From the NCBI GenBank assembly GCA_000727475.1, contig KL647307.1, positions 2,101,369-2,165,368 of the forward strand: a DNA stretch of 64,000 nucleotides, read 5' to 3'. This document shows, piece after piece, positions 22,800 to 32,350 of this stretch. The number at the start of each line of letters is the position of its first letter. Position 1 is the stretch's first letter. Below the pieces are notes generated by a model that saw nothing but the letters and a program-made list of their open reading frames with translations, did no database searches and was not told where the DNA came from. Origin of the DNA: Sarcocystis neurona. Its lineage: Eukaryota > Apicomplexa > Conoidasida > Eucoccidiorida > Sarcocystidae. Made by a program: the position numbers and the translations under genes.

Positions 22800-25700
22800 A
22801 TTNNNNNNNNNNNNNNNNNNNNNNNNNNNNNNNNNNNNNNNNNNNNNNNNNNNNNNNNNNNNNNNNNNNNNNNNNNNNNNNNNNNNNNNNNNNNNNNNNN
22901 NNNNNNNNNNNNNNNNNNNNNNNNNNNNNNNNNNNNNNNNNNNNNNNNNNNNNNNNNNNNNNNNNNNNNNNNNNNNNNNNNNNNNNNNNNNNNNNNNNNN
23001 NNNNNNNNNNNNNNNNNNNNNNNNNNNNNNNNNNNNNNNNNNNNNNNNNNNNNNNNNNNNNNNNNNNNNNNNNNNNNNNNNNNNNNNNNNNNNNNNNNNN
23101 NNNNNNNNNNNNNNNNNNNNNNNNNNNNNNNNNNNNNNNNNNNNNNNNNNNNNNNNNNNNNNNNNNNNNNNNNNNNNNNNNNNNNNNNNNNNNNNNNNNN
23201 NNNNNNNNNNNNNNNNNNNNNNNNNNNNNNNNNNNNNNNNNNNNNNNNNNNNNNNNNNNNNNNNNNNNNNNNNNNNNNNNNNNNNNNNNNNNNNNNNNNN
23301 NNNNNNNNNNNNNNNNNNNNNNNNNNNNNNNNNNNNNNNNNNNNNNNNNNNNNNGACATATGGGACCATACGTACAACTATATATATATATGTATATATC
23401 AGTCGGATATATGGTACCGTACGTATATGTATATATATATACTGTTTAAGAACAGTCGGATGTATGGGACCATACCTATATATATATATATTTATTTATA
23501 TGTGTGTACCTATGTGTAGCTACGGTCGAGTATATTGTCGATAGCGATAATACACATCGCATTCGTGTGTCCCGTTAGTATCGCTCATCCAGCGCAAGTA
23601 TGTATATACGTATATATATATATACATATGTGCCTCTTCGGACGACTACACATACATATATATATATAAAGAAGAGACAGATATGTTTTTAGCAATCTGT
23701 CGAGTTGTGGCGTAGAGTTTTTTCGTGACTCACGTATGAGGACGCAGCAGTGGATACACACATATATATATATATATATATATTTGTGTGTTTGTAGTGA
23801 TGTACGTATAGGGAGAGAGAGATACGTATGCCGGTTATACATACACCAAAAAAGCGACATATATGTGGGAGGACATTGTGTGCATATATGTGTACGAAGA
23901 GAGAGATAGATAAAGTATGCAGAGACGTATATGTGCAGAGCGACAGGAAGAAAGGAGGGTGGCTGCAGAAAAGAGGAGAAAATGTCCTCAGCAGGTCACG
24001 AACATCGAGACGCGGGGAAGACGACGAGGAGAATGCGGGAGGAGGAGAGCGGCAGACTCGGCAAATCGGCTCCTCCTGAAATGTTTCTTCTCCCCAGCCC
24101 ATATCTCTTAAAATGTATGCATGCACATACACATATATATATATATATGTTTGAGGCTGCGGATGCGCATCTTCCCTGTCTCTCTCTATCTCACTATATA
24201 CATATAATTGTACAGATACATCTCTTCTATCCATCCCTCTGTCTATATATATATGTGGAGAGACATCTCCCCTGTTCATCTTTTCTTCAAAGACAGAGAA
24301 GGAGATAGACAGGCATATATTTGAATGGCGAACACGCGTCCTCCCTGTCCATCTCTCTCTCCATATACATACACATATATATATGTATACATATATGAAA
24401 TCGTGGATACGCATCTCCGCCGTCTATCTCTCTCTCTGTGTCTCTCTCTATATATAAATATATATGTATGGAATTGTGAACACCAATCTCCCCTATTTAT
24501 CTCCGTCTATATACATATATATGTATGTATATGAGGTTGTGGACACGCATTTCCCCTATTCGTCTCTCTGTACATGAATATACGTAAGAAATGTGGACAC
24601 ACCTCTGCCCTATCCCCTATTGTATATAACTATATATAAGCAATGTGGAGACGCATCTCCTATATCCGTCTCTCTATACAGAGAGGTACCAACGTGTGTG
24701 TATAAGAATTGTGGACACGCACTTCCCCTATAGCTATACATATATATATGTATATGCGCATATGAAACTGTCGACATGCATCTTCCCCAATGATCTATCT
24801 CTCTTTGTCTCTCTCTCTATATATAAATATGTGTACATATATACAAAGTTGTAGCCCACGTCTCCCGTATCCTTCTCTCTCTATATAAGGACATATACAT
24901 GTATATGAAAGTGCATAAACAAATACGTCCGAAGTTTTGGAGACGCACTTCCCTTGTCCACAACTCTCTACACCAATATAATTGACGCTGTGGAGATACA
25001 CGTGTATACGTATATACACGTATATATGTATGACGTGGGGATGGGTAGAGATTAGCGTATAGATACGCCCCTTCTCTCTGTCTGCGCCAGCCTGCCGCTG
25101 TATGCCGAAGAAGGCGTGGGGCCCTACGTAGACGCCGCTGCATATTCGTGTGTGGGGGAGCGTCCGCGCGGTTCATCTTCTCTCCGCAGGTCCCTTCATC
25201 CTGCTTATTCCGTCTCTGTCTCTTCATATACATGCGCCTGTCTGTGTTCATCTCGCCGCAAAAAATGTTCATTTCCCTCAATATACACCTATACGTGTCT
25301 TTCGCCTTCGCTTCACATACTTACGTACACACACATATATATATACATACATATACATCGTTGTAGTAGATCCTCACTTGCCCCTCTCGACGCGCATATG
25401 CAGGTATACAACAGTCGAGCACATACACTCTTTCCTTCGCCCTCTTCCTATCTCATCTGTGCGAGGATGGGTAGGTGTGTGTAGTAGAAGTGAAATATAT
25501 CTTCGCATCTCTCCTGCATATATGTGTGTATATACAGGTCTAGTCGAAACGCTATATGTGTGTACCTACCTCGCTGTATATACACGCGTACACACATTTC
25601 CTCGTCTAAGTGTACATACACGTGTGTCGTGCCCTCTCTCCGTGAGTAGCTACTTTCTCCTTCTCTCTCTCTAGATATACGAACACACGTCTCTCTTCCC

Positions 25701-28700
25701 CTATATATACATCTACATATATATATATATATATATATATGCATGCGCTTTTGTCTCTATTGGCGTACATATATATATATATATATGCATAGACATCTGC
25801 ATTGGTAGACAGGGGCATTTGTCTCTCTCTGTATTGTACATATATACGCATATGTGCACATACCTAACTTCCACTCGCTCCGTATATATGCCTGCATTGT
25901 GGGCACATACACCTCTCTTTACATATACGTGCGTTCTCTATCTCTCCGTCTATATATATATATCTCTTCCTCGCTTTTCCCTCTCTGTCCACATACGTAG
26001 ATATGTGCTTTGTTAGACACACATGCACAGACACACAAGTCGCTGCCTCTCTACCTTTAGACATATGTATTATATGTGCCTCTCTATGCGGACGTCCGTA
26101 GGAGCTGCCTGTTGCAGCTTTGCACGGCTATGCGGCGTGCTGTTCTGCTCCTTCCCCGAAAAAGCGTGCGGGAGAAAAAGGGAGGGCGCAAGGAAGAGTT
26201 AATTTTTCGCGTACCTCCGCTTCTTGAAGACTGAGGCGTCTGTCCCGCTCGTCCAGATTTGTCAAGTCGATCTGCTTCGCCAGCCACTCGCTGCTGTCAC
26301 AGAGACGGCGCACACGAAAGGCTCGGCCGAACTGACCCCGCCCTGCAGAGAAGCCACCAAGCAGCAGAGCAAATCAGCGACACCGGCAGCGGCAGAGCAG
26401 ACAAGAGGCAGCAGACCAGCATCAGCAGCACACCAGCGGTAGCAGACCAGCGGCAGCAGAGAACCGGCAGCAGAGAACCGGCAGCAGAGAAGCGGCAGCA
26501 GAGAAGCGGCAGCAGAGAAGCGGCAGCAGAGAACCGGCAGCAGAGAAACGGCAGCAGAGAAACGGCAGCAGAGAACCGGCAGCAGCACGTGCGCGAAAGT
26601 GGGACAAAAGAGGTGGGAACACAAACAGTCACACGTACGGTCCAGGGAGTATGAGGTCGCCTGGGAGCGGCAAATGTGAAGAGAAGCAACAAGACGGCGT
26701 GGCAGCAGAGCCAAGCCAGCAGGGCAGCAGCGGGGTCGCCACATGGGGCAGCAAAGGCGTGCCGCAGTGGCTGCTTCTCTACGCGGAAGAGAGCGAGGGT
26801 CCACCGGCAGCAGATCGGCTGTTTCGGCAGACACTGAGAGAGAGAGAAAAGAACAACAGCAGCCTCCTCCGCCGATGGAAGCAAACCCCCACACACGCTG
26901 TTTAAACATCCCGTATATATATATATATATATATATACGGAGACAGACAGAGAAGGAGAGGCAGATACAGAGAGACAGAGGGACTGAGAGATAGACGTGT
27001 CCATGTATTTGTATATATACATGGGTAGATCTACGTATATTTGTATGGGCTCAGGTATACGCAGGCGCAGTAGATATGGTAGAGGCGGCAGCCTCCCGCG
27101 TGCTGCGGCGGGGAACTGGCAGAGAACGAGGACTCGCAGGGGAGCAAGGGCCAGAGCAGCCAGTGGAAGGCAGGCGTACGCACACCACATCCACGCAAGT
27201 TGCTGATCTATTTTGTGAGGAAGACCTGCTTCCCCCACAAGGGAATCTTTTTCTCTTGCAAGGCAGAAGAGCGGCGCCGGTGAGTGCGCAGAAAAGGATT
27301 TGCTGCTGCCCGTGGCAATACGGCAGCACCGGCGATTCTGCTGCAGGTCGCTCAGCCAGTAGAGAACAAACCGCAGCACAGGCTCCAGCCGGATGTATAT
27401 ATATATGTATATATATACATATATATATTCATATATATGATTGTATACATATTTAATATATATATATAGAGAGAGAGAGAGAGAAATAGCCAGAATTGCA
27501 GAGGAGTCTCAACCAAGATCTCACAGGCCACACCAGCGCAATGTAGACGCGTACATTACGTGTCTACCATTTCATCTGTCCGCTTGACCCATTTCCACCT
27601 GTGTATACATATATCTATGTGTATACATGGATTTACATCTATACAGAAATCTTATGTGCATACCATCCATAAACGACTATATATCACTATATATAACTTT
27701 TACATGTGTGCAAGCGAGTAGATCTATACAAACGAGAAAATACAACCTGTATGAAATATATATGAGTTGACGTGTGTATACACACGTCAATGAAACTCCG
27801 CTGTCAGCAAGTTCTCTCATTTATATAGATAGAGGGGGAGAGAGAAAGAAAGGAACAAAAAGCCAGCTACGGGGGGCAAGGAAATGGCAGCGTATGAATT
27901 GGGGGCAGCAGCCGAAGTCATTTCCTCACCTACAAACGTAATGACCTCGTAGCCGTACTCGCTGAAGTCTACGGTAGAATTCCTGGCAGGAAGCCTCAGA
28001 CAGAGAGCCATGCCGGCCCCACCACCTGTTCGACCTCTTGCTGCTGAGACCAGCTCGCCCCCTCTCCCTCTCCGTCCTCCTCTGCTGCCTCCTCCTCGGC
28101 TGGTGTCTCTTCCCCTGCCTGCTGCAGGCCACTTTGCAAGACTTCCTGGGCTCCCTGATGTGATGCCGGCTGCGTTGTCTGCACCTGCTACTGCGGAGTC
28201 CGCTCGCTGCGGCGCAGCTTTTGCTGCTGCTGCTGCGGCGGCAGCCTCATCTGTCGCAAAGACACCATCGGCTGCTGCTGGCCGCGCTGCTGAGGCTCTC
28301 GCAGCTGCAGGACTCGACCGAGAGAGTCCTGCCGCTGCCTCGGCTGCCTCTACTTCTGTGGCTGCTGCCGCTGCTGCAGCTTCTGCTGTTGCAGTATTTG
28401 CTGTCGCCGTTTCTCCTCGGTTACCTGCTGGGAAAGTGTGTTCTACCGCAGGTGGAGCACCTACAAAAAGTGTCTGGGCTGCTGTCACTGCCGTCGCATC
28501 CGTTGGTGCTTCACCGACCTCTGCTGCTGCAGCAGATGGTGAGCGGCTGAGGGGAGCTGCTGCTGCTGCTGTGGCTATGAGGAGGAGATCCTCTGCCCCT
28601 CTTGCTGTCCCAGCTCCGACCTCCTCGGCAGTTCTCCCTGCAGAAGCAAGTGGTCCAGCTCCTGCAGCAGCGGCTTCAGCTTCTGGTCCTGCAGGACGGC

Positions 28701-29007
28701 ATGCAGCCCCTGACCCTGGCGCTGCGTGCAGCTCTTGCTTGAGCTGAGGCCCTCCGCTCTTCCTCTGCAATGTGGTGGGGTTTCCTGCCTCTGCTGCTGA
28801 CGCAAACGTAGCGGATGCAGTGCCGCCTGCTGTCCCCCTTACTGCGTTTCTATCGCTCTTTGCTGTTGCTGTCGTGGGGACGTGATCTCCCGCGGCTGCA
28901 GCAGACATCGCCTCCGACGACGTGCGGCGCAGCGCTGCTGCTGCTGCAGACGACGGCTGACATTCTGCACCGTTTCTCGAGGACTCCTGTCCCTTTGCGT
29001 ACTCCAT
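10981..29007 (-). CDS. Giant NIMA-related (NEK-type) protein kinase
   Basis: Ser/Thr protein kinase rebuilt from three minus-strand exons: 29007-27930, 26342-26215 and 21726-10981, about 3,983 residues. Seen in the joined protein: an Ala-rich N-terminus, then the glycine loop GRGQFG (361-365, entered through split-codon Gly360), the ATP-anchoring Lys382 in WLAKQIDL, alpha-C Glu400, HRDLKPSN (catalytic Asp480), DFG at 498-500, GTPQYMSPE (Glu525), SDVWALGC and a final conserved Arg598. The domain, about residues 352-612, has no missing key residue, so activity is expected. The SPE version of APE and the overall motifs point to the NEK family. The remaining roughly 3,370 residues are Ala/Ser/Gln-rich with no recognised domain. 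Start ATG at 29007 follows a strong pyrimidine tract and CAG acceptor 12 bases upstream, so a further 5' exon is possible. The last residues are doubtful (see findings). Substrate and role unknown. Confidence 0.82.
16240..16410 (-). repeat. 15-bp repeat coding AAGTP pentapeptides
   Basis: About eleven imperfect 15-base units (plus strand GGTGTTCCTGCTGCT) within kinase exon 3. In the kinase frame they read AAGTP, with variants such as AAGTS and APGTT. Confidence 0.8.
17131..17430 (-). repeat. 20 x 15-bp minisatellite coding SSSAA
   Basis: Exactly twenty units of 15 bases (plus strand ACTGCTGCTGGCTGC), nearly all identical or differing at one base. In the kinase frame on the minus strand they read SSSAA repeated. 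The homogeneity suggests recent expansion, so copy number is likely to vary between strains. Confidence 0.92.
20855..20944 (-). repeat. 5 x 18-bp minisatellite in the kinase tail
   Basis: Five 18-base units, CACCTGCTGCTGCTGCCG and one- or two-base variants. In the kinase frame they code hexapeptides GSSRRC or GSSSRC, just after the catalytic domain. Confidence 0.9.
21099..21726 (-). other. Kinase catalytic C-lobe, start of exon 3
   Basis: Begins LMKQLEHPSVV right after the acceptor GTCCTCGCGCAG|TTGATG at 21727/21726, in phase 0, and contains the HRD, DFG, SPE and SDVWALG motifs. The open frame upstream to 22086 is Ser/Leu/Cys-rich and reads through the intron; it would give a kinase lacking its ATP-binding loop. 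Confidence 0.88.
22265..22802. repeat. AT-rich minisatellite left of the assembly gap
   Basis: Lies inside kinase intron 2. Purine-rich and TA-rich sequence leads into copies, about 50 bases apart, of an element around CGGATATATGGCACC (near 22681 and 22732), then a (TA)n run that ends at the gap. Confidence 0.75.
22803..23354. other. Assembly gap (552 N)
   Basis: Run of N within kinase intron 2. Both edges carry the same roughly 50-base AT-rich repeat, so the gap is best explained by an unresolved tandem array; its true length is unknown. Confidence 0.99.
23355..23800. repeat. AT-rich minisatellite right of the gap
   Basis: Copies of the same element seen left of the gap occur near 23355, 23402 and 23457, sharing TACTGTTTAAGAACAG between units. 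TA-rich microsatellite runs follow to about 23.8 kb. Still inside kinase intron 2. Confidence 0.75.
24150..25010. repeat. Degenerate array of about 13 units in kinase intron 2
   Basis: A recurring core close to GTGGACACGCATCTCCCCTA, followed by TCTCTCTC and a TATA run, recurs near 24156, 24255, 24328, 24401, 24474, 24537, 24591, 24641, 24710, 24769, 24849, 24937 and 24990. Spacing is 50-100 bases. Open frames through it are Tyr/Ile/Ser strings. Confidence 0.75.
25011..26120. repeat. AT-rich microsatellite remainder of kinase intron 2
   Basis: TATA, CATA and TCTC microsatellite mixtures, with (TA)n runs near 25720-25740 and 25770-25786. No exon-like sequence is visible before exon 2 of the kinase. 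Confidence 0.65.
26215..26342 (-). other. Kinase gene exon 2 (rest of the N-lobe)
   Basis: A 128-base exon coding RGQFGRAFRVRR onward to LSLQEAE, carrying the glycine loop, the catalytic Lys and the alpha-C Glu. Acceptor CTTCTCTGCAG|GG at 26343/26342; donor GAG|GTACGC at 26215/26214, a weaker donor. Phases match both neighbours exactly. It is isolated by introns of 1,587 and 4,488 bases and is easily missed by gene finders. Confidence 0.85.
26451..26586. repeat. 14-bp minisatellite in kinase intron 1
   Basis: Nine full units of CGGCAGCAGAGAAC (last base C, G or A) and one partial. Because 14 is not a multiple of three, it would shift frame in coding DNA; it sits next to exon 2 but inside intron 1, which supports the exon boundary. 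Confidence 0.9.
26900..27860. repeat. AT/GA microsatellites in kinase intron 1
   Basis: (TA)n near 26911-26937 and 27395-27470, GA-rich tracts, and loosely similar ATA/TACAT sequence to about 27.8 kb. No gene seen. Confidence 0.65.
27930..29007 (-). other. Kinase gene exon 1 (N-terminus to glycine loop)
   Basis: Encodes 359 residues plus one base. Mostly Ala/Thr/Glu-rich, ending in YGYEVITFVG, the first strand of the kinase domain. The donor GTAG|GTGAGG lies at 27930/27929 and leaves one base, which joins the two spare bases at the head of exon 2 to make Gly360. The open frame continues upstream to 29376 without an ATG in a good context, and that part is probably intron or leader. Confidence 0.75.
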
Positions 29008-32000
29008 GCTGCTGATCCTGCCAGGTAGAGAGAGAAGGAGAAAGAGAGGGAGGGGAAAGACGAAGGCAGAAGGGGAAAACGGAGGATAGACAGGAAGTCG
29101 CAACCAAGAAGCAACGGAGTGGAATCCAGCAGAAGAGCTCTCTCGACAGGGGGAAGGGGAAGCTCCAGAGCCTCTCCACACGTTTGTTTCTACAGAGATA
29201 CGTAGAAGTGTCGATAGCTGTGCGCCTGTGTATCTGTATAAAGTACCTTTCTCGTCGACCTGTGTGGAAAGGGGTGTAGAAGTTAACTCGTCGCCACCCC
29301 TGGGTGCGCGTCTGTGTAGAGTAGGCGACCACTTGACTTGTGTAGCAACACACGAAGAGAAAGGAAAGCCGAACAACAGGCAGGAAGACTGTGGCTTCCA
29401 CTGCAGGGCGGTTGGCTGAATACAGGAGGACCAAGCGAGGCGGGGCAGTGGGAGGGGAAAGTCTCACTGGAGGCGAAGAGGCAGCGGAGCGAGACACAGA
29501 GGCTGCTGAGGAAGAGAAAGGAAAGTCCGAATTCGTGGAGACAGGACCGAGGAAGCAAGGGAAAGCTGTCATCCTCCTGCCACGGCTGTTCTGCTGCTGC
29601 TGCCCGACTCTGCGACTTTGCTTCTCCTCAGTAACTGCTGCTGTTGGTAGTGCGGCACGAAGTGGAGATGAACCTGCAAGTGTCCTCTTCCGCTCCCGCC
29701 TGCTGCTGTAGATTCTACTGCTGCGGCTGCGCTGCCTGCCGCTGTTGCGCTCGGGAACGGGCTGTTGCTGTTGCTGCTGTTGGTACCGCTGAGTGGCTGC
29801 CGCTGCAACTGGCTGCTTTGCTGCTGGCCTTCGGCTGACGACTTTGACGGCGGCGACGTGAAGCTCTTCTGCTCCTACTAGGCAGTCCCGCCGCCCCCCG
29901 CTGCTGCTGAGCTTGTGGAACCTGCTGCTATCCTGCTGCTGCAAGGCCTGTTCGCTCACACTAGTGTCCACTTCCCGGCGGCTGTACCAGTGCTGCTGCG
30001 CCTTTTGTTGATCTACCGTGCCCTCGGACAAAGGCGCAGAAGTAGTCCCGCGGCAGCAGCACAGGCCCTGCGGCAGTAGTAGGCTTAGTATAGTTAAAGG
30101 CTCCTTGCTGCTGGAGCAACAGCAGCAGAGGCAGAAGCGGTGGCAGCAAAAGACGCAACCGCAGCAGAAGCAGCAGCAGCAGAAGCAGCAGCAGCAGAAG
30201 CAGCAGCAGCAGAAGCAACAGCGGAAGCAGCAGCAGCAGAGGTAGCAACTGCAGAGGCAGCGAGAGCAGGAGCAGCAGCTCTCCTGATTCCCCTAGAGAA
30301 CCACCGCGAGGCCCCACATAATCATACGCGAGCTTCGAGAGATCTTGCTTGTGCCGATCCTGGCGATTAGTAGTGGTGCTGTTGCTTTTTCGGTCCCTGG
30401 CGACACCTGCTGCTAGTCCCGCTGCTGCTGAGGAGGCCGCTGCTGGATGAGTAGTCTCCGCGTCAATAGAAGGCCGTCACGCGGGAGCAGAAGCACCAGT
30501 GACAGAGGCACGCCCAGCAGCGATGAGCAAACCATACTTTCGAGCTGTTGCTGGAGTCGTGGACGGTGTTGCCGCTACTCCAGCCTCTCCCCCGCGTGAC
30601 TCGTGGTAGATCTGCCGCTGCTCGCCGACTGCAAATTCTCATACTTCTGGTATGTCCAGAGGCCGCGGGTCAGCCTAGCTGTTGTTATTGCGTGGGCGCT
30701 ATAGCGAAGGTCAAGTTCCTCTGTTGCTCGTCTTTCTCGGCCGGCCGTCCTTCTTGCTGCAGACGGCGTCGCTTCTGCTGCGGCTGCTGCTCCACACCGA
30801 ACAATGTCGCCAGAGTTGACGAGCGTCTTTCTACAGTTCTCTCTGCCTCTTCTGCCTTTTCTCTTCTAGCAAGCAGCTAGCGCCCTGGCTGCTGAGTCCA
30901 CCAGTGCAGTTGCTCTTCTTTCGCTGCCGGCTGTTCGGAGGCGTCCGCCTCTCCCTGCCGCTGCCGTTGTCGTTTTGCAGCCTCCTTGCAGCGATGAGAA
31001 AACCTCGTCGACGTCTCTAGCCGTGCAGCTGCCGCTGCGGCTACCGGTGCGGCGCCAGTTGTCGCCGCTAATGTCTCAGTGAAGAGGTTTTTCCCCTGCA
31101 GCCGTTTCCTGCTGGAAGTGCGGCTCTTGTGTGCTGCTCCTGTTACTGCTTGAGTGGCCCCCTCTGCTTCTTGCTTGCTTAGTCTTCTTTCTCTTGTCTC
31201 GCTTAATGTTTCAGCTGGGACTGCGGCTGCTGCTCTCCTCCCTGCCTCCTCTGCTGCCCTCCGTTCTTACTGCCTTCTTCGGAGTGCCGGCTCCGGGCTT
31301 GGGTTTGTTGCCACTCGATCGCTCCTGCTGCTCTGCTGCTGCCTCTGCTGCAGCCTCTTCAGCTGTCTCTGTCGCTACTTCTACGGCGAGTGTTTCTCGC
31401 TGCGGCGCTGCCAGGCCGGACGTGGCAGAAGCGCCGTCTCCTGCTGCAGTGCCTGGGGATGCTGCGCCTGTTGTAGATCTTCCTCGCGCGTAGGTCCTTG
31501 CAGCGGCGGTGGTAATTGCAGTCTGCGTCTCTGCCTTCTAGGCTGCCGTGGTCGTTGCTGCTGTCACCGGTACTCCTGCCGCTGACGTGGCTGCTACTGC
31601 TCCTGCACTCCAGGTTGCTGCTCTTTCTGGCGGTGTCGCCGCAGTAGCTGCTCTGGCTGCTCCCGGTGCTTCTGCTGCTGTGCTCCTGGTGTCCTCTTCT
31701 GCTGCTGTCCTGTAGGTGACTGCTGTTCTTGCAGAAGCAACAGTAGCTGCTTTTGACGCTGGCTCGACTGCTGTCGCGCCTCCTGCTGCTGCTGCTATCG
31801 GTCTTCCTTCCCCGGAGCAGGGTGTGCTGCGCGCGAAGCCGATAGCACCTGCCTCGCCCGCCTCCTTCCATTGCATAGGCGGCAGCTCGCAGCGCTTCTG
31901 CTCTTCACTCTCAGGTGCTGGCGCTGCAGGGGGCTGCCGCTTCCCAGCCTTCCATCACTAAAAAGCAAGAGTGCTGCGCCTCCTGCTGCTGCCCGCGCAG

Positions 32001-32350
32001 GTGCAGAGCGCCCGCATTTTTTCAACGAATGTGAAGAAGAAGAAGAAAAAGAAGAAGAAGAAGAAAGGGAGCGGACAACAGGGCGAAGAGCAGAGGAAGA
32101 GGAGCAAGAAGCGGCTGCGGCAGACGAAGAAGGGGGGGAGAAGCAGGTAGGAAAGTCGGCGAGTCTGAAGTCACCGTCGCGAGGGGTAACAAGACAGAAG
32201 CAGCAACGGCAGCAGCACATGGGCGAGTGATCCAGCATCAGAGCCACACTGTCGCCTAGCTATGGAGAAGGACATCTCCCTCCGCAAGCAGTAACCGTTG
32301 AACCGAAAGAAGGAGGCAGACAAAGCTTGGCGGCGCGGCTGCAGCAGATT
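29008..32350. repeat. Triplet-rich region upstream of the kinase gene
   Basis: Plus strand CTG-oriented except for a CAG block at 30.05-30.29 kb that contains 15-base AGCAGCAGCAGCAGA units. Minus-strand frames (about 30031-29500, Gln/Ser/Arg-rich; 32247-31795, Ser-rich) could be 5' exons of the kinase gene or of another gene, but none can be tied to a domain. The triplets stop at about 32.37 kb. Confidence 0.5.

Noticed and set aside
26451..26586. CRISPR-like regular repeats
   Set aside because: The 14-base units are directly adjacent with no spacers, in a eukaryotic genome.
26262..27379. Minus-strand frames over the 14-bp repeat (LLPVLCCRFSAA strings)
   Set aside because: The 14-base unit cycles through frames and lies in kinase intron 1; exon 2 uses another frame.
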